Source of the DNA: an uncultured Synechococcus sp.
GTDB lineage: Bacteria > Cyanobacteriota > Cyanobacteriia > PCC-6307 > Cyanobiaceae
Direction of reading: 5' to 3'
Assembly: GCA_937930135.1 (NCBI GenBank)
Contig: CALGVO010000126.1
Location: 1 to 18,344, forward strand
Length of the DNA stretch: 18,344 nucleotides
Shown here one piece after another: positions 1 through 6,185 of the stretch (positions are counted from its first letter, which is position 1; each line of letters opens with the position of its first letter). Below the pieces are notes generated by a model. The model ran no database searches and had not been told where the DNA came from. It saw only the letters and a program-made list of their open reading frames with translations. Both the position numbers and the translations under genes were made by a program.

Positions 1-182
1 CGCTGCAGCGTCTCTGCCCAGACCTGGCCCACCAACTGCTCGAAACGAGCGGGCCCGATCCCGTGCTGAACGTCTTGGACAGGCTGGAGTGCAGGGGTTG
101 GCCGCAGGTCCCGCCGGTGATTGCCGGGTCCCTCTATTTGCTCGGCGACCTGCTGCGACGCGACCTGCTGCATGCAGAGTGA
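1..182 (+). CDS. folC: Folylpolyglutamate/dihydrofolate synthase, C-terminal end (partial)
   Basis: An open frame with its first full codon at base 3 runs to a TGA at 180-182 and gives about 59 residues. The end reads VIAGSLYLLGDLLRRDLL, which resembles the conserved terminus of the FolC/Mur-ligase family (typically 'AGSLYLxGExL'). FolC adds glutamate to dihydropteroate or folates in the cytoplasm, using ATP. The start and the catalytic domains lie outside the window, so only the tail can be judged. The following gene begins either 11 bp inside this one (ATG 172) or 22 bp after it (ATG 205), suggesting co-transcription. The identification rests on a short motif, so confidence is moderate to good. 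Confidence 0.72.
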   Translation, partial: LQRLCPDLAHQLLETSGPDPVLNVLDRLECRGWPQVPPVIAGSLYLLGDLLRRDLLHAE

Positions 183-204
183 AGTTCAGCCGCTTGCTGC
201 CGCC

Positions 205-747
205 ATGGCCTCCCGTCTCCTCCAGCCCAGACGCTGGCTGATCGCCGGACTGCTGCTCGCCCTCCTGGCGCTGAACAGCGACCCCGCCCAGGCACTCGAC
301 ACGAGCACGGGAACAGGACTGCAGGATCGGGCTCTGTTTCAGGAACGGGTGGACTACACCCTCACCAACCAGAGCGGCCACGACTTTCATGGTCAGGATC
401 TGCGCAACACCTCCTTTGCCGGGGCGGTGGGTCGCGGCGCCGACTTCAGCGACGCCAACCTGCATGGTGCGATCTTCACCCAAGGTGCGTTCGCCGACGC
501 TGATTTCCACGGCGCTGATCTCTCCGATGCCCTGATGGACCGAGCCGACTTCAGCGGAACCGACCTGCGCGGCACTCTGCTCAGCGGCGTGATCGCCTCA
601 GGCAGCAGTTTTGCCGGCGCGCAGATCGAAGGGGCCGACTTCAGCGATGCCCTGCTCGATCGCGATGATGTGAGGCGTCTGTGTCGCGATGCGGAAGGGA
701 GTCATCCGCACACGGGGGTCTCCACCCGCGAGAGCCTGGGGTGCTGA
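205..747 (+). CDS. Exported (probably thylakoid-lumenal) pentapeptide-repeat protein
   Basis: A 180-residue product. Residues 1-30 look like a signal peptide: PRRW near residues 8-11, a leucine-rich core at 13-23, and an AQA site giving likely cleavage after residue 30. The arginine pair before the hydrophobic core makes Tat export possible. Residues 60-155 hold repeats of the A(D/N)LxG / ADFSG type, expected to form a right-handed quadrilateral beta helix. The tail (LCRD...TGVSTRESLGC) has two cysteines and matches the conserved end of cyanobacterial and plant lumenal pentapeptide proteins as I recall them, so a disulfide is plausible. The family's biochemical role is largely unknown. I chose ATG 205 because it puts the basic residues right before the core; ATG 172, overlapping folC, would add 11 residues. 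The gene converges on the FAD oxidoreductase, with 20 bp between stop codons. Confidence 0.85.
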   Translation: MASRLLQPRRWLIAGLLLALLALNSDPAQALDTSTGTGLQDRALFQERVDYTLTNQSGHDFHGQDLRNTSFAGAVGRGADFSDANLHGAIFTQGAFADADFHGADLSDALMDRADFSGTDLRGTLLSGVIASGSSFAGAQIEGADFSDALLDRDDVRRLCRDAEGSHPHTGVSTRESLGC

Positions 748-767
748 TCCAGAAGCGGGCGCCCGGC

Positions 768-2114
768 TCAGGCTGACCAGCCTCTGAGTTTGCCGGGGTT
801 GAGCAGCCCCATGGGGTCATGGTGCCGCTTGGCCGCCACCTGCTCACCGTCGATCACCCCCAGGCCGCCATCCTCCACGGTGAGCACATGAGGGTTGAAG
901 ATCACGGCGCCCAGATCGCGGCACTGAGCGATCAGTCGCTCAAGAGCGTCAGCCCCCTGCCAGCGCACCAGGGGCAGGGCTGCCAGACGGGCAGCACCGC
1001 CCTGACGGACCCCCTCGAGGTGCCACAACAGGTCATCCCCCCAGTCGGACCGCAGCTGGTTGAGCGTGGGCAGCTCAGGCTGGGGCAGCAGCATCTGCAG
1101 ATAGGTCCAGCTCGGATCCAGGCTGCGGCAATGCAGGGTGGTGTGGTTCCAGCTGAGCTCCCGCAGACCGTTGCCGTGATGGTCTGCCTCCGGGCCGAGG
1201 TTGCGGCAGACAGCCCCCACCGCCGCTGCCAACCGCTCCACCGTGGACACGCCATCGGCAGCCACGAGCAACAGCAGCCGGTGGCAGCCGGCTGGAGCAC
1301 CGCTCCAGCTCGGCAGTTGATCGACGATCGAACGCTCCAGCACCGTGCAGAGATGCAGCTCCAGTGCTGCCTGCTGGCAACGTTGCGCCAGATGCACCGC
1401 CACCTCCCACGCAGCGCAATCAATGCTCAGCTCATGCCAGGCCTGCCGCGGGGCCGTCGACAGACGCAGCGCCGTGATGATGCCGTTGGTGCCATAGGCA
1501 TGGTTGAGGGCTTCGGCATCCGCCGCATCGAGCTGCAGCAGGCGGGGCTCCGGTTCCAGCGTCACCACCTCCAACCCGAGCAGATGACCGGGATCGCGCA
1601 GAAACCCCCAGCGCACCGAGCCGATCCCCCCCGAGCCACCGGCGATGAAGCCACCGATCGTGGCCGTGCGCCAGGTGCTGGGCAGCAGCCGCAGCTGGCG
1701 ATGGTGACCCGCGACCGCCTGATCGAGATCCCGCAGCAGGCAGCCACTCTCCACCTCCACCACCCCGGAGTGCGGATCGATCGAACGCACCGCCGCAAGG
1801 GCGCCCATCAGCATCACCACCCCACCCTGCAGTGGCACGCACTGGCCGTAGTTGCCCGTACCCGCACCGCGCAGGGTGAGGGGCACGCCGTGGCGGGCAC
1901 AGGCGGCAGCCACGGCACGCACGGCATCCACGCTCTCGGGGCGCACCACCAGGCCGGCTCGACAGTGCGTCAACCGCTCCCGCAGCACGGGTGAATAGTC
2001 GTAGGCATCCCGGGAAAAACGCAGCACATCGGCCTCCCCCAGCAACAGGCTGAGCTGCGGGAGCGGAGCCAACTCCGCCTGGAGCGCTTGAAGGCCTGCC
2101 AATCCCTGGGTCAT
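768..2114 (-). CDS. FAD-binding PCMH-type oxidoreductase, GlcD/D-lactate dehydrogenase-like
   Basis: A 448-residue flavoprotein. Residues about 55-105 carry the PCMH FAD-binding core (VVRPESVDAVRAV, then LRGAGTGNYGQ, with a GG at 97-98). Residues about 152-175 hold the second FAD segment (TIGGFIAGGSGGIGSVRWG). The end, HHDPMGLLNPGKL, is the family's DPxGxLNPGK signature. Relatives oxidise glycolate, D-lactate or other 2-hydroxy acids; the substrate here cannot be read from sequence. An open frame extends to 2162, but ATG 2114 is preferred because it makes an ATGA overlap with the stop codon of the upstream amidohydrolase, implying coupled translation. It is the last gene of the leftward group DUF4359-amidohydrolase-oxidoreductase. 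It might be a GlcD subunit acting alone, since no GlcE or GlcF is adjacent. Confidence 0.85.
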   Translation of the reverse strand: MTQGLAGLQALQAELAPLPQLSLLLGEADVLRFSRDAYDYSPVLRERLTHCRAGLVVRPESVDAVRAVAAACARHGVPLTLRGAGTGNYGQCVPLQGGVVMLMGALAAVRSIDPHSGVVEVESGCLLRDLDQAVAGHHRQLRLLPSTWRTATIGGFIAGGSGGIGSVRWGFLRDPGHLLGLEVVTLEPEPRLLQLDAADAEALNHAYGTNGIITALRLSTAPRQAWHELSIDCAAWEVAVHLAQRCQQAALELHLCTVLERSIVDQLPSWSGAPAGCHRLLLLVAADGVSTVERLAAAVGAVCRNLGPEADHHGNGLRELSWNHTTLHCRSLDPSWTYLQMLLPQPELPTLNQLRSDWGDDLLWHLEGVRQGGAARLAALPLVRWQGADALERLIAQCRDLGAVIFNPHVLTVEDGGLGVIDGEQVAAKRHHDPMGLLNPGKLRGWSA

Positions 2115-3397
2115 GAGCCGCTGGCCGCCGCGTTGTGATCGGCACCAGTCTCCGTCAGCCAACGTCCTGCCACCAGCACCCGCCGCCGGGGGGGAGAGGC
2201 CAGCACCTCACCCCAGTGCGTGGCCTCCAGCAGGATCAGATCGGCTGGAGCGCCGACCTGCAGGCGACCGTCCCAGGCCAGCCCCAGCAAGCGGGCGGCC
2301 TCCGTGGTGAACGGCATCAGACCGCGGCGCTGCCAGGGCGCCAGCTGGGCCAGGGGCAGGGAGGCCGCCATCAGGGCGATCGGATCGAAACTGCCGCCGG
2401 GGAACCAGGGATCCTGCACGTTGTCGCCTCCGACGGCCACCACCACACCGGCCCGCTGCAGCTGCAGCAGCGGCGCCAACGGCCGCTGCAGGGGTGTCTG
2501 CTGCGGACGACGCCCCAGCAACCAGCCATTGGTGAGCGGCAGGGCCACCACGCCGAGTCGATGGGCCGCCATCCGATCCGCCAGCCGGGCCAGAGCGCGA
2601 GCAGAGAGCAACGCAAGGCTGCTGGCATGACTGCAGGTGATCGGCACCGACACCGGGCGCCGATCCAGACAATGCACCAGCAGCCGCAGGCCTGCGGCGG
2701 GATCCTGATCCGCTTCATCAATGTGCAGATCGATGCCGCAACCAAGGCGATCCGCCAGGGCGAGCAGATCCTCCAGGCCGCGGCGGGTCTGGGCATCGCG
2801 GCAAGGGGGCACCAGCACGCCCCCCAGCAGCCCTCCCGCCGCAACGACCTGGCGGGCGAGCACGTCCGCTTCCGGAGTGCTCCAGTGGCTGATCGGCACC
2901 AGGGCCACCAGCTGAAGCTCAATCCGCTCACGCCAGAGCTGGCGGCGGTCCTGCAGCGCCTCCCAACTGCACGCGGCCCCGGGCCCCAGGCTGTCGATAT
3001 GGCTCCGCATGCCCCGCAGCCCATGGCGCCAGGCCAGCTGCAGGCCCCGCTCGGCGCGGGCCACCACCCGCTCCACGCTGCGCGTGCTGTGTTCCTGCCG
3101 ATTGGCCGCCAGCGCCCCGGCGTAGGTGCCCTCGTGATTGGGGTGGTCCGCCCAGGTGAAGGCCTTGTCGAGATGGGCGTGGGGCTCCACCAACCTCGGC
3201 AGCAGCAGCTCGGTGGGTGGAGCAGCTCCGGAGGGGAGAGCACGCAGGGCGCTGATCACTCCATCCCGCCAGGCGATCTCGATCGCCACCAGGCCATCCC
3301 TGCGGACGTCACCCAGACCGGTCTGATCGAGAAGGCTGGCGGGAGACCAGGCGTGAAGCGTCCCAGGGGCAGCTGAACCACCAGCCATCGCACTCAC
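2111..3397 (-). CDS. Cytosine-deaminase-like amidohydrolase (CodA family, substrate uncertain)
   Basis: A 428-residue metal-dependent hydrolase. Motifs appear in family order: HAHLDK (H73, H75), DLHIDEAD (H225, E228), TCSH (H257) and GGDNVQDPW (D325). Spacing between these residues closely matches E. coli CodA as I recall it (H61, H63, H214, E217, H246, D313), so metal binding and deaminase or hydrolase chemistry should be intact. However, CodA substrate residues Q156 and D314 appear to be P168 and N326 here, so cytosine may not be the substrate. Other options are an isopropylammelide-type, creatinine-like or other N-heterocycle hydrolase. The start is either GTG 3397, which forms a GTGA overlap with the DUF4359 stop, or ATG 3388. 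It overlaps the downstream oxidoreductase by ATGA. Cytoplasmic; no signal peptide seen. Confidence 0.82.
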   Translation of the reverse strand: MSAMAGGSAAPGTLHAWSPASLLDQTGLGDVRRDGLVAIEIAWRDGVISALRALPSGAAPPTELLLPRLVEPHAHLDKAFTWADHPNHEGTYAGALAANRQEHSTRSVERVVARAERGLQLAWRHGLRGMRSHIDSLGPGAACSWEALQDRRQLWRERIELQLVALVPISHWSTPEADVLARQVVAAGGLLGGVLVPPCRDAQTRRGLEDLLALADRLGCGIDLHIDEADQDPAAGLRLLVHCLDRRPVSVPITCSHASSLALLSARALARLADRMAAHRLGVVALPLTNGWLLGRRPQQTPLQRPLAPLLQLQRAGVVVAVGGDNVQDPWFPGGSFDPIALMAASLPLAQLAPWQRRGLMPFTTEAARLLGLAWDGRLQVGAPADLILLEATHWGEVLASPPRRRVLVAGRWLTETGADHNAAASGS

Positions 3398-3765
3398 TCG
3401 AGCTTGCCCCCGTCGGCCTTGGTCTGCACCGTGAGGAACTGACCGGCAATGCCGATCGTGGTCACGGTGTAACCCGGCAGCCGCAGCGATGGCAGCAGAT
3501 CCTGCCCCCCCAGCTGGGTGGTGAACACGCTGAACAGCCCGAAGGAACGGCGACGGGTGACCTGGCCGGCCAGGGCCGTGAGTGCACCGCGCTGATCGGC
3601 GATCAGCCGCGGACAGTCGCGGATCCAGAGGCGGAGGACCATCGGCAGCCCCTGCCGATCACAGAGCTCCTCGGTGGCGAGCTGCACCAGCTGGGCACCG
3701 GCATGCTGCTGATAGTCAGCCATGGACGGGTTGGTGACCACCAGGGCGGCCCCAGCGCCGACCAC
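3394..3765 (-). CDS. DUF4359 family membrane-anchored protein with uncertain start
   Basis: About 123 residues from GTG 3765. The TNP motif directly after a hydrophobic stretch (VVTNPSMADY) and two later cysteines (ELCDR, RDCPR) fit DUF4359, a small cyanobacterial family of unknown function. The start is odd. From GTG 3765 only about ten hydrophobic residues remain, yet the open frame continues upstream to a TAA at 3847-3849 with basic residues (TRRG) and a longer hydrophobic run (AQLALAIAVVGAGAALVV), the expected signal-anchor layout. No ATG, GTG or TTG occurs in that extension; an in-frame CTG at 3828 is the best candidate. The stop overlaps the amidohydrolase GTG by 4 bp, making this the first gene of a three-gene leftward unit. 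Its upstream end abuts the tRNA-His promoter on the other strand. Confidence 0.72.
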   Translation of the reverse strand: MVGAGAALVVTNPSMADYQQHAGAQLVQLATEELCDRQGLPMVLRLWIRDCPRLIADQRGALTALAGQVTRRRSFGLFSVFTTQLGGQDLLPSLRLPGYTVTTIGIAGQFLTVQTKADGGKLE

Positions 3766-3844
3766 GGCGATGGCCAGTGCCAGTTGGGCAGCGCTGGGCC
3801 CGCGACGCGTGGAAGTGGCGGGCTGCAGGGCGCTGAAGGCGAAT

Positions 3845-3853
3845 TGTTAGATT
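3845..3853 (+). promoter_or_regulatory. Extended -10 promoter element for tRNA-His
   Basis: TGT-TAGATT fits an extended -10 (TGn plus TAnnnT) and ends 11 bases before the tRNA. No clear -35 box is visible, which is common for picocyanobacterial promoters. It overlaps the upstream frame of the leftward DUF4359 gene. The assignment is inferred from position and pattern. Confidence 0.5.
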
Positions 3854-3864
3854 CTTACCGACGC

Positions 3865-3938
3865 GGCGGGCGTCGCCAAGTGGTTAAGGCAGCGGCTTGT
3901 GGCGCCGCTATTCGGGGGTTCGAATCCCCTCGCTCGCC
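3865..3938 (+). tRNA. trnH: tRNA-His (anticodon GTG)
   Basis: The sequence folds as a cloverleaf. Acceptor arm GCGGGCG (3866-3872) pairs with CGCTCGC (3931-3937), including one G-T pair. The anticodon stem GCGGC/GCCGC (3892-3896 and 3904-3908) encloses TTGTGGC with anticodon GTG at 3899-3901. The T arm contains GGTTCGAATCC. A G at 3865 (position -1) opposite discriminator C73 at 3938 is the identity signature of bacterial tRNA-His. CCA is not encoded, as often in cyanobacteria. The gene lies in the 90-base gap between dgcN and the DUF4359 gene, both on the other strand. Its 3' end is one base from the dgcN stop codon. Confidence 0.97.
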
Positions 3939-3939
3939 C

Positions 3940-5004
3940 TCAACTCATCTCCACCATTGCCTGAAGCAAGGCCTCAGCGCCGCCTCGCAGTGGATCGGCA
4001 CACACCAGCTGCAGCGTCTGCTCTGCTTCTGCGATCGCCCGCTGCGCCTCAGGAGCAGCCAAGCGCGCCGTGTTGAGCGCCAGGGCCCGCACCCTGGGGG
4101 CCGGCCCCGCACCCGCGGGTCGAGCGATAGCGGCGAGAGCCTCACTGAGCTGCACCAGCTCGGCCAAGGGCGGCAGCGGCACCTGGGGCAGACGATCGAT
4201 CGTCGTCTGGCCGGCCCGATGCACCAGCAGCAATGCCGTCGCTTGGCTTCCCCGAAGCAAGGGCAGGGAGGCGGACGAGCCCGGGTGACAGAGCGAACCC
4301 TGGCCTTCCACCAGCACCAGGCCGTCGGCAGGCAAGCGCTCCGCACAGCGGAGCACGGCCGCTTCCACCGCACCGGCGGCGTAGTCGACCCGCACCGCAT
4401 CGAGCGCCACACCGGTGCCACTGATCAGGATGCCGGCCTGCCCGGTGCCGACGAAACCCGACGCCAGACCCCGTGCCTCAGCAGCGGCCCGCAGCGCCAG
4501 GCAAGCGCTCATCTTGCCCACGGCCATGTCCGTGCCCAGCGCCAACACCCGGCGTTGAGGCAAAGCGGCGGCCCGTGCCTGGGCCACCTGCAGCCCTGCA
4601 GGCTCGCAACGGAGATCCCAGATCCATTGCCCGGGCTGACAGGCGGCCCGAAACTCCGGGTCATCCCCCAGCCGGGTGTGCAGGCCACTGGCCAGGGAGA
4701 GCCCGGCTCGCAGAGCCGCCAGCGCGTCGGCGCGCACCGGATCCGGCAGCCGACCTCCGGACGGCGCCAGACCCACGACGGCCACCTCGGGGCCGAAGGC
4801 CAGGGACGCCCGCAGATCGCCCACCACCGGCACCGACCGGGGAATCCCCGTCACCGCCTCAAGGGACGCCCCGGCATGGTGGGGATCGATCACCGCCACC
4901 ACCGGCCCGGGGCGATGGCGCAGCATCGCCAGTCCGGTTTTGCCGGTGAGGCTGTCCAGGCCCCCGTGCTGAAGCAACACCACCGCCTGATCCGCTGCCA
5001 GCAT
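3940..5004 (-). CDS. dgcN: DUF1611 protein, DgcN-like (putative D-glutamate N-acetyltransferase)
   Basis: A 354-residue protein of the DUF1611 family. The N-terminal Rossmann-like domain (about 1-145) includes LTGKTGLAMLRH and VVAVIDPHHAG. The C-terminal P-loop-like domain has GTDMAVGKM (157-165), FVGTGQAGILISG (184-196) and VEGQGSL (232-238), all typical of the family. DgcN of marine bacteria acetylates D-glutamate, and its partner DgcA then racemises N-acetyl-D-glutamate, so D-Glu can be used. The gene directly upstream is the matching racemase/epimerase, and the two overlap by ATGA (start 5004, stop of the partner 5006-5004), which supports a functional pair. Activity on D-Glu in a cyanobacterium is inference; older annotation of the family is simply unknown function. 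Its stop lies one base from the tRNA-His 3' end. Confidence 0.8.
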   Translation of the reverse strand: MLAADQAVVLLQHGGLDSLTGKTGLAMLRHRPGPVVAVIDPHHAGASLEAVTGIPRSVPVVGDLRASLAFGPEVAVVGLAPSGGRLPDPVRADALAALRAGLSLASGLHTRLGDDPEFRAACQPGQWIWDLRCEPAGLQVAQARAAALPQRRVLALGTDMAVGKMSACLALRAAAEARGLASGFVGTGQAGILISGTGVALDAVRVDYAAGAVEAAVLRCAERLPADGLVLVEGQGSLCHPGSSASLPLLRGSQATALLLVHRAGQTTIDRLPQVPLPPLAELVQLSEALAAIARPAGAGPAPRVRALALNTARLAAPEAQRAIAEAEQTLQLVCADPLRGGAEALLQAMVEMS

Positions 5005-6089
5005 CAGCCCACCTCCGCCACCGGAGTCATGCCGAGCCCCACCGCCTGGGGCGGGCGCAGCCGGTCGTCCTCGATCGGCAGACCCTGAAACGGGTCATCC
5101 AGGAGATTGAGATGACTGTCGAGATCCGGCCAGCGGATCAAGGACAGCAACTGGGCGGCTGCCCCATTCAGCAGGCTGCTGTCGGAATAGCACCCCACCA
5201 TCAGATCGAGCCCCAGCCGCTGACCCACCCGAGCCATGAGCAAGGCCTCGCTGAGGCCACCGGTTTTGAGCAGCTTCAGATTGATGCCATCCACATGAGG
5301 AGCCAGACGCAACAGATCCTCCAGATCCCAGCAACTCTCATCGGCCACCAGGGGGAGGGGGCAGTCGGGCTTGAGCCTGGCGAAGGTGCTGCGATCCAGC
5401 GCCGGATCCGCACTGGCAGCGATCGGTTGCTCCAGCAACACCACCCCATGGGCTAACAGCTGAGGCATCAACCGTCGCGCCTGATCGAGCGACCAACCAC
5501 CGTTGGCATCCACCTGGAGTTCCAGGGGCTGCTGGCGCCGCTGCTGTTCCTGCTGCAGCGCAGCAGCGACGGCGTCCAGCAGCTGCCGGTCGTGATCGAG
5601 CCCGTCAGGGCTGCCCAGCTTGAGTTTGATCCGGGTGGCCGGTCGCTGCTGCCACCAACGCTCGAGCCGCTGCAGCACCTGCTCCACACGGCCCAGTCCG
5701 AGGGTGACGCTGGTGGCCACGGCGCAATCGCCATCCAGCCCGAACAAGCGCCAGAGAGGCTGGCCGAGGCGGTGTCCCCACCAGTCCCAGAGCGCCAGAT
5801 CCACCGCGCAACGAGCTGGTGGCGACAGAAGCGGCAACAGCGGAGCGAAGGTGTGACGCTGGCTGGGATCGAGCTCATCCAGTGCGGGCAGCATCGCCGC
5901 CAATTCGGCGGCGATGGCCGCCGTGTCGTAGGCGCGGTGCCCCGTGTCGAGACCACCGGCCTCACCGAGGCCGACCACCCCCTCGGCCTCACAGCGCAAC
6001 AAAAGGTGCTCAACCGCTGCGGTGGTGCCGCGACTGATGGCCAGGGGCACCGCCTTGGTGAGTGGAAACCGCCGCAGGCACCAGCCCAT
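5004..6089 (-). CDS. dgcA: Enolase-superfamily racemase/epimerase (DgcA-like N-acetyl-D-Glu racemase or L-Ala-D/L-Glu epimerase)
   Basis: A 361-residue enolase-superfamily enzyme. The capping domain (about 1-115) has RGTTAAVEHLLLR and GLGEAGGL. The barrel carries the acid/base lysine motif KLK (K155, K157), metal ligands D194 (VDANGG), E220 (LLEQP) and D250 (VADES), and the second lysine in NLKLLKTGG (K272). DLD at 322-324 resembles the DxD that binds the dipeptide ammonium in L-Ala-D/L-Glu epimerases, so murein-peptide epimerisation is a real alternative to N-acetyl-D-Glu racemisation. The frame stays open to 6752, but that part runs antisense to miaB. ATG 6089 is chosen because MGWCLRRFPLTKAVPLAISRG matches the usual N-terminus. 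It diverges from miaB across 96 bp and overlaps dgcN by ATGA. Confidence 0.85.
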   Translation of the reverse strand: MGWCLRRFPLTKAVPLAISRGTTAAVEHLLLRCEAEGVVGLGEAGGLDTGHRAYDTAAIAAELAAMLPALDELDPSQRHTFAPLLPLLSPPARCAVDLALWDWWGHRLGQPLWRLFGLDGDCAVATSVTLGLGRVEQVLQRLERWWQQRPATRIKLKLGSPDGLDHDRQLLDAVAAALQQEQQRRQQPLELQVDANGGWSLDQARRLMPQLLAHGVVLLEQPIAASADPALDRSTFARLKPDCPLPLVADESCWDLEDLLRLAPHVDGINLKLLKTGGLSEALLMARVGQRLGLDLMVGCYSDSSLLNGAAAQLLSLIRWPDLDSHLNLLDDPFQGLPIEDDRLRPPQAVGLGMTPVAEVG

Positions 6090-6185
6090 CCCTTGATTGC
6101 ACCGATCCTCAAACTGGCACAGCACCGCCGTGACCGACACTGAATCAAGCCGTCCGCCCCGCGGTTCTCCGAAACGCCGTTTCCC
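6090..6185. promoter_or_regulatory. Divergent dgcA/miaB intergenic region with two inverted repeats
   Basis: This 96-base gap must hold the promoter of leftward dgcA and probably that of miaB. Two symmetries are visible. CTTGATT (6092-6098) and AATCAAG (6143-6149) are perfect inverted copies with centres 51 bases apart, about five helical turns. GAAACG-C-CGTTTC (6171-6183) is a perfect 13-base palindrome lying two bases before the miaB TTG. Either could be an operator, but both are short enough to arise by chance. No strong -10/-35 pair was recognised. Confidence 0.35.

Noticed and set aside
768..787. Possible bidirectional terminator where the pentapeptide and FAD oxidoreductase genes converge
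   Set aside because: TCAGGC and GCCTCTGA pair only with a two-base bulge, and no T-run follows; too weak to call.
819..1994. Long rightward open frame (391 codons) opposite the FAD oxidoreductase
   Set aside because: It is antisense to a gene with clear FAD and C-terminal motifs. Its Gln/His/Arg-rich composition is typical of the shadow frame in GC-rich DNA, and no domain is recognisable.
2135..3376. Long rightward open frame (413 codons) opposite the amidohydrolase
   Set aside because: Same shadow-type composition, with no motif; the opposite strand holds the full CodA-type catalytic set.
3703..5088. Rightward open frame of 461 codons running through tRNA-His and opposite dgcN
   Set aside because: It reads straight through a complete tRNA gene and has low-complexity Gln/His/Arg content; an artefact of GC-rich coding on the other strand.
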